From: Cystobacter fuscus
GTDB taxonomy: Bacteria > Myxococcota > Myxococcia > Myxococcales > Myxococcaceae
Reading direction: 5' to 3'
DNA: 64,000 bases
Assembly: GCF_002305875.1 (NCBI RefSeq)
Contig: NZ_CP022098.1
Coordinates: forward strand, 186,001-250,000
In this document: one piece after another, positions 27,862-34,876 of the stretch
Layout of the letters: the number at the start of each line of letters is the position of its first letter
Position numbering within the stretch: the stretch's first letter is position 1
Notes under the pieces: generated by a model
The model's input: only the letters and a program-made list of their open reading frames with translations
The model's database searches: none
What the model was told of the DNA's origin: nothing
Program-made: the position numbers and the translations under genes

Positions 27862-28320
27862 TCAGGTGTCAGCGCCACTCGCTTTATCACGCCTGCGCTG
27901 CTGCTGCCGTCGTCTCCTCTTGAGCTTGAGAAACCCTGACGCCGTTCCCTTGAAAACGTTGAGCTGCACGTCGTCCAACGTTCGCACCGTCCGGAGCAAC
28001 CGCCGAACTTCCGGCGGCAGTTCGTCGCTAGGCACGGATTGGGCTTGGGTGGTGTCCGGCCCGGAAAGCCCCAGCAGAACGTCCGCTCTAATTCCTAGCA
28101 CCGCGCTGAGCTTGGCAAGAGTTGGCGTGCTCGGGGTCATATCGCCGCGCTCTAGCCTTCCATACACCTCGTTGGTGAGCTTGACCCGCTCGGCTACATC
28201 CGCCTGTGTCAGTCCCTTTCGCAATCGGGCTTTGCGTGCAGCCTTGCCGATCTGGATACTGAGATCGGTTCGGGCTCGCCCGTTCTTGGCGGCCGATTTT
28301 GTGCCTTGCTTCCCTTTCAT
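27862..28320 (-). CDS. XRE-family HTH regulator 2
   Basis: This 152-residue protein has a basic N-terminal tail, an HTH near residues 27-85 (LRKGLTQADVAERVKL, VYGRLERGDMTPSTPTLAKL), then LPPEVRRLLRTVRTLDDVQLN and a very basic C-terminus (KRRRRQQQRRRDK). Its start overlaps the pseudokinase stop by four bases. The similarity to regulator 1 (shared VYGR.ERG.M.PS.PTL) suggests that the two act as a heteromeric or antagonistic pair. Confidence 0.85.
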   Translation of the reverse strand: MKGKQGTKSAAKNGRARTDLSIQIGKAARKARLRKGLTQADVAERVKLTNEVYGRLERGDMTPSTPTLAKLSAVLGIRADVLLGLSGPDTTQAQSVPSDELPPEVRRLLRTVRTLDDVQLNVFKGTASGFLKLKRRRRQQQRRRDKASGADT

Positions 28321-29459
28321 TCGCGCGAGTCTCCTTCCTCGTCCGGCGTCAGAGCCGTTCGCTCGATGGGGTTTGCCGTCAACCGCTTGACCCTCGCGGC
28401 AGCCTCCATGATTGCCTTCAGCTCCGCCGCGATCTCCGCACCGCTGACCAGCGGGTCCAGGGTCAAGAGGTAGGCATGCAGCTCGTCACGAATTTGCCCG
28501 GCCGTGAAGCGCTCGGAGGGCTCTGGCTGAAGCGCACGCCTGATAATGGACCGCAAAGGCGCGGGCGCGAACTCAAGTTGAAGTTCCGCTGCCGCAGGGT
28601 CGAAGCGCAGCAGACGGTAAGCCAACACATCCAGGCTCAATTGTGCCGTCCGCTCAGCGCGCACACCGGATGCGAACCCCTGGGGAGCGCTTTGCACGGG
28701 GGCCTCGCTCGGGTCGAGCGGGTATTCAGCGAGCAGCATTTCCAGCAGAACGAGGCCGAGAGAGAAAACGTCCGCTCTGCCGTCAACCGCTCCTGCGATG
28801 ACTGGTGCGGAACGGTTCCCGTTGGACTTCATCACAGCGCGCAGAACCTCGGGTGCGCAGTAGGCAGGATCGCCCCGCAGCAGGCCGGGCGGCGTCTTCA
28901 GGCGTTCGCGCAGCTCCGAGTACGCGGCGCCAAAATTCATGAGCTTGACGCGGCCATCAAACCCGAGACGGATCCGCATGGGACCCACGGCGCGATGGAC
29001 AATGTGCAGCGGGTCGCGCTCGCCAGCCGTGCGCCGGTGCGCATAGTCAAGCGCGTCGGCTACTTCCGCCGCCACATAGGCAGCAAAGGCCGGGGACAAC
29101 CTGCGCCCCACCAGCAAGGCAAAATCCATCGCCGTCAGCAGGTAACAGCCGCGCATGTGCTCCATGACGACATAAGAAACATCGTCACAGAAAGTGAAGC
29201 CGTAAGCCTTGGCGATGCCGTGGTGCTCCAAATACGTCGCAAGTTGCACCTCTTCCCAAGCGCGCTCGCGCTTCTCGTGGTCCGAGGCCCCGATCTGCAA
29301 GGGCTTGAGAATGACTTGCGAGCGAGGGCCCCCGCCAAGGGGCTGCCTCCAAGCGAGAAGAAGCTTGTCGTAATCCCGGTGATCAACCTGGGTGCGGAAA
29401 ACCTCGTAACGGAAGCCCTCGAAACTGAAGACAAGGCGCGGGCCGGAGTTGTCGGTCAT
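28317..29459 (-). CDS. Ser/Thr pseudokinase (module A)
   Basis: The 380 residues keep a kinase fold: Lys52 in SQVILKPLQ, hinge YVVMEHMRG, then the catalytic loop and APE (CAPEVLR). The key residues are lost: the HRD motif reads HRA (155-157), the Asn of the loop is Arg, and DFG reads NFG (175-177). It therefore probably cannot phosphorylate and serves as an allosteric partner or scaffold. There is no membrane helix. It lies upstream of two XRE genes and an active-looking kinase. The counterpart at 59658 has lost the same residues differently. Confidence 0.85.
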   Translation of the reverse strand: MTDNSGPRLVFSFEGFRYEVFRTQVDHRDYDKLLLAWRQPLGGGPRSQVILKPLQIGASDHEKRERAWEEVQLATYLEHHGIAKAYGFTFCDDVSYVVMEHMRGCYLLTAMDFALLVGRRLSPAFAAYVAAEVADALDYAHRRTAGERDPLHIVHRAVGPMRIRLGFDGRVKLMNFGAAYSELRERLKTPPGLLRGDPAYCAPEVLRAVMKSNGNRSAPVIAGAVDGRADVFSLGLVLLEMLLAEYPLDPSEAPVQSAPQGFASGVRAERTAQLSLDVLAYRLLRFDPAAAELQLEFAPAPLRSIIRRALQPEPSERFTAGQIRDELHAYLLTLDPLVSGAEIAAELKAIMEAAARVKRLTANPIERTALTPDEEGDSRE

Positions 29460-29471
29460 GGTGCGTTTTCC

Positions 29472-29744
29472 TCACGAAGCCCTACAGCTTGTCGAGAGTG
29501 GGGCGGTCTGCACGCCGCCAGCTCTCGCCGTCGCCGCGCGTGTAGAACTCACCGATTTCAAACCCACCCACACCCGCACCATCACGTCACGGGTAGCGGC
29601 GAGCGCATCCGGGGAAGGATGGCTCGCGCACGCGACCGGGCAGGACGCGAGCACCGCCAGCAACACAAGCAAGCTCAGCGGCGCATGAGCCGAAAAGCAG
29701 GCAACACGAATCCACCTCCGACGCGAAACCCGTTCGCTCGGCAT
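29472..29744 (-). CDS. small lipoprotein-like secreted protein
   Basis: The 90 residues start from an ATG with a good GGAGG site at 29744. A basic N-terminus and a hydrophobic stretch (LSLLVLLAVLASCPVACAS) with lipobox-like cysteines imply secretion or a lipoprotein. The remainder (VMVRVWVGLK) has no family I recognise. It ends 12 bases before the pseudokinase start, so it is the promoter-proximal gene of the module A operon. Confidence 0.55.
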   Translation of the reverse strand: MPSERVSRRRWIRVACFSAHAPLSLLVLLAVLASCPVACASHPSPDALAATRDVMVRVWVGLKSVSSTRAATARAGGVQTAPLSTSCRAS

Positions 29745-30047
29745 GGGGCACCTCCAGTGCAGACGTTGGCAAGAATGTGATGCGGCAGGATAGGTAACAC
29801 AGCCATGCGAGCGTGGGAAGCCCGGGACTACCAAAGAAGTGCGAAACAAATATTGCAGAGATTGCGCGTTTAGGCCCGAGTCGGGGAAATCAGTACAGAT
29901 TTGTTCCCCACATGTATGTGTTAGCTCCGTCCGGTGGCGTGCGGCATGTGCCCTTGCATGACTCGGCACGGCGCGGGCCTGTTGTGCACGCACGGGCGAC
30001 GGTTCGGCATGGCCCGTCATTGCTGGACCGGTTCTACGAGTAACGGT

Positions 30048-30160
30048 GCCCGGTGGTGGCCTCGGTGGTGGCGAGTGGTGGCCTCGGTGGTGGCGCCGCT
30101 GGTTGCTCTGAGTGGTGGCGGTGGTGGCCGCGTGGTGGCTCCGGTGGTGGCCACGCTGTG
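30048..30160 (+). repeat. degenerate GGTGGC tandem repeat
   Basis: About a dozen GGTGG units, many as GGTGGTGGC, are spaced irregularly over 110 bases with a strong G bias on the plus strand. It is not coding in any frame I trust. The density of GG doublets could allow two-tier G-quadruplex folding or simply reflect replication slippage. Confidence 0.6.
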
Positions 30161-30596
30161 GCTACCCGCCTCCCTTGCCTGCCCGTCTGGATGCGCGCTG
30201 TGCTTTGGCACGTCCGTGCGGTCCGGACAGGAGGCCACGTCGACGCGGCCTCGTGGCGAGCATCCAGGCAGGCCGGACGGCCATTCGCCGCACGCTTCGT
30301 GGTCGCGGTCGATGCGGGCCGTGCTCCATTCGCTCGCTTGTGCGGCCCTTGGTTGACCGGCTGCACTCTTGCCGGTCACCACTCGCGCTCTGTTCGTGGC
30401 CTGGACACACGGCTTTGCGCTGTGTCACTGCTGATTTGGGTAGTTCTTGGGCTGTTGGGCGTGTCGTTCAGGGCGGGTCGGTGATGAACAAGATTGAATC
30501 CCTGGAGGGGAAACCCTCCGTGTGTGGCGCATTCGTGCGCCGTTGTTGGCTGACAGGTGAGGACGCCGGGAAAAACGCCGGTAGTCTCTCCAGGCG

Positions 30597-30632
30597 GCGC
30601 CTGTGGTCACTCCGGGCCGCGCCTGTGGTCAC
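30597..30632 (+). promoter_or_regulatory. paired direct repeats upstream of xis
   Basis: GCGCCTGTGGTCAC occurs at 30597-30610 and again at 30619-30632, 22 bases apart (two helical turns), about 130 bases before the xis start. Excisionase/integrase arm sites and repressor sites are often arranged this way. Binding is inference. Confidence 0.45.
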
Positions 30633-30761
30633 CTTCCTGGGCGCCAGCGCTGGGGATCGGCGGGAAGTTCGCGTGTCCATGCACCAGCGGCACGGCATTC
30701 TCTGGAGTGCGGCCCGTTCTGCAACCCGGAGAGCAACGTCCATGCAGGAGGGGAGCCAGCC

Positions 30762-30986
30762 ATGAGCACGCCCCCCGTTGCTGCGGACGCCGCGCCCGCG
30801 TTTCTCACGGTGGAGGAAGCCGCCGAAATACTGCGCGTGAACAGGAAAACCCTCTACGAAGCGATCCGGCTTGAGCAGGTTCCCGGCGTCGCTCGTATCG
30901 GAAAAACCCTCCGCATCCGCCGCGCTGCCCTGCTAGAGTGGACAGCCGGTAAGGGCCGTGATTCTGCGCTCGGGAGTCGGAAATGA
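30762..30986 (+). CDS. xis: excisionase-like HTH_17 protein
   Basis: The 74 residues have a GGAGGGGAG ribosome site just before the ATG. The winged-helix excisionase motif is plain: FLTVEEAAEILRVNRKTLYE, then IRLEQVPGVARIGKTLRIRR. The stop overlaps the integrase ATG by four bases, so both are made together. It presumably directs excision of the island. Confidence 0.85.
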   Translation: MSTPPVAADAAPAFLTVEEAAEILRVNRKTLYEAIRLEQVPGVARIGKTLRIRRAALLEWTAGKGRDSALGSRK

Positions 30987-32203
30987 GCGTCAGATTGCGG
31001 AAGTGGCAGAACAATGCAGGGAAGGTCGAGGAGGCTTGGCAAGTGGACTTCATGTTCCACCACCCGGACGGACGGCGACAGCGAGTCGTGAAGTTCTCGC
31101 CTGTGCAGACGCGCCGGGGTGCCGAGCAGTACGAGCGCGAACTGCGTGCCTCCCTCCTCAATGGAACCTTCGGAAAGGAGAGCAACACCGGGGAGCGCCC
31201 TATGACGTTGGCGGAGTTTGCCCCGCGCTTCCTCACCTACAGCGAGAACAACAACAAACACTCCAGCGTCGTCAGCAAGAGCCAAATCCTAGAGGCTCAC
31301 ATCCTGCCGTTTTTCGGTGAAATGGCGCTGACTGCCATTGGTCCGGCGGAGATCGAGGATTTCAAAGCTGCCATGCGCAAGAAGAAGTCGGCAGCGCGCG
31401 CCCGGAAGGAGGCCCCCACGCGGGCAGCCATCCGCAAGCGCAGCGGTGAGGAACCGAAGCCGCTGAGCCTCAAAACCATCAACAACGTGTTGACGGTGCT
31501 GAGCAAGCTGCTGGCGGTCGCGGAAGAGCAGCGGGTCATCGAGCAGGCCCCGCGCGTGAGGCTCTTCGCGAAGCTGCCGAAGCCGCCCTTTGATTTCCTC
31601 ACCTTCGAGGAAGCCGAGCGCCTGAGCAACGCCGCCGAGCCGGAATGGCGAGCACTGCTCCTGGTGGCGCTCAAGGCGGGGCTGCGGCAAGGGGAGCTGA
31701 TCGGGCTCCAGTGGGGAGACGTGGACTTCCAGCGAGGCAAGCTGCACGTCCGCCGTACCATCTGGCGCGGTGTTTCGGGCTTGCCCAAGGGCGGACGCGA
31801 GCGGACGGTGGAACTGCCCGGCTCGGCAGTGGACGCACTCAAGGGACACCGGCACCTGCGCGGCCCTTACGTGTTCTGTCAGGAGGACGGTCGGCCGCTT
31901 ACTGATGGGCTGCTCAAGCTGCCGCTGCGCCGGGCCCTCCAGCGGGCGGGCATCACGCGCGAGCAGGGCCGCATCGGCTGGCACGACCTGCGGCACACCT
32001 ACGGCAGCCACCTCGCCATGAGGGGGATACCGCTGACGGTCATCAAGGAGCTGATGGGGCACGCGACCATCGACATGACGGAGCGCTACGCCCACCTGAG
32101 CCCGGACACGCGCAGAGAGGCGGTCGGGGTTCTCGACCGGCCCTCTGCGCCCGCGTGCGACATACGTGCAACACGGATGGAAGGAGCTGCTAACCACCCG
32201 TAA
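30983..32203 (+). CDS. int: tyrosine-type site-specific integrase
   Basis: The 406 residues contain an N-terminal arm-binding region, a core-binding domain (EFAPRFLTYSENNNKHSS), and the catalytic domain with Arg in KAGLRQGELIGLQW, the HxxR in WHDLRHTYGSHLA, GHATI and nucleophile Tyr in MTERYAHLSP. It is intact by length. It ends 15 bases before the att-like repeat at 32219, the usual position for an integrase that recognises a tmRNA/tRNA 3' end. It probably mobilises the 19.2-32.2 kb element. Confidence 0.93.
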   Translation: MSVRLRKWQNNAGKVEEAWQVDFMFHHPDGRRQRVVKFSPVQTRRGAEQYERELRASLLNGTFGKESNTGERPMTLAEFAPRFLTYSENNNKHSSVVSKSQILEAHILPFFGEMALTAIGPAEIEDFKAAMRKKKSAARARKEAPTRAAIRKRSGEEPKPLSLKTINNVLTVLSKLLAVAEEQRVIEQAPRVRLFAKLPKPPFDFLTFEEAERLSNAAEPEWRALLLVALKAGLRQGELIGLQWGDVDFQRGKLHVRRTIWRGVSGLPKGGRERTVELPGSAVDALKGHRHLRGPYVFCQEDGRPLTDGLLKLPLRRALQRAGITREQGRIGWHDLRHTYGSHLAMRGIPLTVIKELMGHATIDMTERYAHLSPDTRREAVGVLDRPSAPACDIRATRMEGAANHP

Positions 32204-32218
32204 GCACGGCGTAAAAAA

Positions 32219-32253
32219 GTGGAGGCGGCGGGAATCGAACCTGCCGCCTCCAC
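32219..32253. repeat. att-like repeat 3 and hairpin at the right end of the island
   Basis: The first 23 bases match those at 19188 with one mismatch. In addition 32219-32229 and 32243-32253 are perfect 11-bp inverted repeats (GTGGAGGCGGC) around a 13-base loop. On the minus strand it resembles the T-arm and acceptor end of a tmRNA/tRNA. No 5' part of such an RNA lies nearby, so this is the fragment side of an integration event. Confidence 0.7.
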
Positions 32254-32260
32254 TCTCAGT

Positions 32261-32280
32261 GAGTCCCAAGGGACTCTTTC
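32261..32280. terminator. short hairpin with T-rich tail
   Basis: GAGTCCC and GGGACTC form a perfect 7-bp stem with a two-base AA centre, followed by TTTC on the plus strand. It lies between the int end and the convergent operon end at 32283, so it may terminate both. The T-tract is short. Confidence 0.5.
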
Positions 32281-32282
32281 GC

Positions 32283-33278
32283 TCAGGAAATCTTGTACGG
32301 CGTCAGCTCCGGCACCGGTTCCAGCAGCAACGGGGCCGAGTGGAGGTAGGCCGTGGTGCGGCGCTTCTGGTCGATGTCGTCGAACACGCGCTGCACCTGC
32401 TTGGGCGTCAGGCCCATCTCGGCGGAGACCTCCTCGGGCGACAGGCCGTGGTTCTTCGCCCACATGAGGAGATCCAACTGCGCGTAGTGCACGGAGAAGT
32501 AGAAGTCCTCCTGCGACTGCTCCAGGCTGAACGTGTCCGTGGTGGGCTCGCGGTTGAGGATGCCGTCGATGACACCCAGGTGGCGGGCCAGCTTGTAGGT
32601 CTGCGTCTTGTAGAGGCTGGCAATGGGCTTCACGTCCGCCGAGCCGTCCCCCAGCTTCACGAAGAAGCCCTGATCGTACTCCAGCCGGTTCGGCGTGCCG
32701 GATGCCGCGAAGCTCAGCCGGTCCGCGTGGAAGTACTCCATCATCTTGCGCACGCGCTGTTTGAAGTTGGTGGCCGCGACGATCTGCACATACGCCCGCG
32801 GTGTCAGCCGGAAGCGCTTCTCCTCACCGTTCACCTGCACCACCACGTAGGAGACGTTCAGCGCGTCCGTGTTCAGCCGATCGCCGTGCATGACAATCTT
32901 CCACTTCATGTCCGGCTGGAACTCGGGGAACACCGAGCGCACCGCGTCGTCCCGCTGCTGGTAGCAGCCGGCCGCCTCCAGCATGGGCGCGATGTCTTGC
33001 AGGGTGTACTGGATGCCCAGCTTCTCGCAGAGCTCACGGCCCAGCGTGGAGGAGAGGCCGCTGGAGTCCCGCTCCGGCAGCAGCAAGCCGAAGACGCGGT
33101 CCGGCCCCAGCGCGCGCACCGCCAGCGCCGCCACGCAGGCCGAGTCGATGCCGCCCGACACGGCCACCACCAGCCCGCGCCGCCGCAGCTTTTTCAGCAC
33201 CGCCTCGCGCAGCCCCTCGGAGAGCGAGGCCGCCTTGGCCTCCCAGTCCATTTCCAATACCTGCTTGGAGAACTTCAT
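32283..33278 (-). CDS. NadE-type ATP-pyrophosphatase (NAD synthetase-like amidotransferase)
   Basis: The 331 residues have a PP-loop VVAVSGGIDSACVAALA near residue 38. The NAD synthetase-like later blocks are GTPNRLEYDQGFFVKLGDGSAD and KPIASLYKTQTYKLARHLGV. There is a C-terminal helical tail with LSPEEVSAEMGLTPKQVQRV. No glutaminase domain is attached, so ammonia dependence is expected. As the last gene of an operon with asparagine synthetase, ACP and a ligase, it is more likely a pathway-specific amide or adenylate enzyme than the housekeeping NAD synthetase, although the latter cannot be excluded. Confidence 0.75.
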   Translation of the reverse strand: MKFSKQVLEMDWEAKAASLSEGLREAVLKKLRRRGLVVAVSGGIDSACVAALAVRALGPDRVFGLLLPERDSSGLSSTLGRELCEKLGIQYTLQDIAPMLEAAGCYQQRDDAVRSVFPEFQPDMKWKIVMHGDRLNTDALNVSYVVVQVNGEEKRFRLTPRAYVQIVAATNFKQRVRKMMEYFHADRLSFAASGTPNRLEYDQGFFVKLGDGSADVKPIASLYKTQTYKLARHLGVIDGILNREPTTDTFSLEQSQEDFYFSVHYAQLDLLMWAKNHGLSPEEVSAEMGLTPKQVQRVFDDIDQKRRTTAYLHSAPLLLEPVPELTPYKIS

Positions 33279-34876
33279 CTCGATGGCCTCGATTCAAGGG
33301 AAGAAACAGGAGACATGACGTGCATGCGCAGCTCTGCCTTGAGGACCTTGCCGTTGGGCCCGCGCGGGAGCGCCTCCGTGAACATCACGTGGCGAGGGAC
33401 CTTGTGGGCGGGAAGCGACTCGCGGCAGAAGCGCCGCAGGCTCTCCTCGCGAAGCGGCGTGTCCGGCTGGATCACCACCACCGCGACGGCCGCCTCGCCA
33501 CCCAGCTCGTCCGGCACGCCCACCACCGCCACCTCCAGGACCGCCGGGTGCCGGGCGAGGGTGTGCTCCAGCTCGGCGGGACTGACCCGGTGGCCGCCGA
33601 TCTTCAGGATTTCCTTCGCACGCCCCTCCAGGAAGAAGAAGCCGTCCGCGTCGCGCCACGCCAGGTCGCCCGTCCACAGCCAGCCGTCGCGCAGGATGGA
33701 CCGCGTGTCCTCGGGAGCGCCCAGGTAACCCGGCGTCACGTTGGCGCCGCGAGCCACCAGGTGACCCGTCTCGCCCACGGGCAGCGGCGCCCCCTCCTCG
33801 CCCACCACGCGCAGCTCCACGCCCGGAATCGCGATGCCGATGGAGCCCGCCTTCTGCTGGGCGCGCGCGGGGGGCAGGTAGCTCAGTCTCGCGGTGGCCT
33901 CCGTCTGGCCATACATGACGAACAGCTCGGCCGGGTGGAAGACCTCGCGTGTCCAGCGCACTGTTTCCGGCGCCATGCCACCGCCAGCCTGTGTGAGGTA
34001 GCGCAGGTTCAGCTTCGCCAGCGACTCCGGGGTGGCCTGACGCCGCAACAGCTCGAAGGTGAGCGGCACGCCCGCGAAGCCCGTGCACGCCTCCGTGGCC
34101 ATCGCCTCCAGCACCACGCGCGGGTACATGAAGCGCGGGTCCAGGAACACCGAGCCGCCCACCCGCAGGTGCGTCTGCAGCACGCTCTTCCCGTAGCAGT
34201 AGTGCAGCGGGAGGATGAGCATGGCGCGGTCGCGCGGGGTGAGCCCCAGGTACTCCACGATGGAGTGCGTGTTCGCGGCGATGTTGCCGAACGTCTGGAT
34301 GACGCCGCGAGGCGTGCCCGTGCTGCCGGAGGTGTAGACGATGGACGCGTGTGCCTCCGGGGGCGTGGGCGGCGGCGATTCCAGTGCCTCCGCGCGTGCC
34401 TCCGGGTCCACCGAGCCGTCCTCCTGGACCCACGTGCATGCCGCGGGCGCCAGCAGCCCCCGCATGCGCTCTGGCGGACGCGCGGAGTGCACCACCCACA
34501 GGTGCGTGAGCTGCGTCCGCGCCGTCCAGCGCCGCGTATCCTGACCGAAGAGGAAGGCGTGCCGCGCGCCCGTCTGCGCGAGGATGGCATCCAGCGATGC
34601 GGCGCTCGTCTCCCGGTCCAGCTCCACCGCGCACGCACCCAGCGCCTGCACGGCCAGGCCCGCCACCACCGCCGCGCAGCCCAGGGGCAGGGCGATGAGA
34701 ACGCGCTCGCCACGCTTCACGCCCGCCGCGCGCAGGTGCCCCGCCAGTGACAGCATGCGCTCGGCGAGCTGCCGGTAGGAGAGCCGCGTCCAGGGCGAGT
34801 CCACCGCCGGGGCGTCCGGCATGGCCTTCGCGTGAGCCAGAACCCAGGCGGACGCGGAGTCAGTCTGCTCACTCAT
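33275..34876 (-). CDS. AMP-forming acyl-CoA/acyl-ACP ligase
   Basis: The 533-residue adenylate-forming enzyme has the A3 loop IVYTSGSTGTPRGVIQTFGN, LPLHYCYGKSVLQTH, A5 MYGQTEATARLSYLP, A7 WLWTGDLAWRDADGFFFLEG, A8 KIGGHRVSPAELE and the catalytic lysine in PRGPNGKVLKAEL. It is expected to load a carboxylic acid onto the neighbouring ACP. The start MSEQTD overlaps the asnB stop by four bases, and its end overlaps the NadE-like start by four. Confidence 0.9.
   Translation of the reverse strand: MSEQTDSASAWVLAHAKAMPDAPAVDSPWTRLSYRQLAERMLSLAGHLRAAGVKRGERVLIALPLGCAAVVAGLAVQALGACAVELDRETSAASLDAILAQTGARHAFLFGQDTRRWTARTQLTHLWVVHSARPPERMRGLLAPAACTWVQEDGSVDPEARAEALESPPPTPPEAHASIVYTSGSTGTPRGVIQTFGNIAANTHSIVEYLGLTPRDRAMLILPLHYCYGKSVLQTHLRVGGSVFLDPRFMYPRVVLEAMATEACTGFAGVPLTFELLRRQATPESLAKLNLRYLTQAGGGMAPETVRWTREVFHPAELFVMYGQTEATARLSYLPPARAQQKAGSIGIAIPGVELRVVGEEGAPLPVGETGHLVARGANVTPGYLGAPEDTRSILRDGWLWTGDLAWRDADGFFFLEGRAKEILKIGGHRVSPAELEHTLARHPAVLEVAVVGVPDELGGEAAVAVVVIQPDTPLREESLRRFCRESLPAHKVPRHVMFTEALPRGPNGKVLKAELRMHVMSPVSSLESRPSR

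Larger units (their letters stand above)
29745..30761. other. 1-kb region without a credible gene, upstream of xis
   Basis: The first 200 bases are AT-richer and probably hold the module A promoter. From 30048 to 30160 there is a GGTGGC-type repeat (separate entry). After that, open frames exist on both strands but have Arg/Gly-rich shadow composition. A small hairpin (GGAGGG, GAAA-type loop, CCCTCC) lies near 30504-30519, and two direct repeats at 30597 precede xis. Confidence 0.5.

Noticed and set aside
28317..29459. Calling the first module A protein an active kinase
   Set aside because: HRD is HRA, the loop Asn is Arg and DFG is NFG; three independent catalytic losses.
30048..30160. CRISPR array
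   Set aside because: Units are short, irregular and without unique spacers; no cas genes in the window.
32283..33278. Housekeeping NAD synthetase nadE
   Set aside because: Not excluded, but the operon setting and ATGA coupling with carrier-protein genes make a dedicated pathway enzyme more likely, so no symbol was given.
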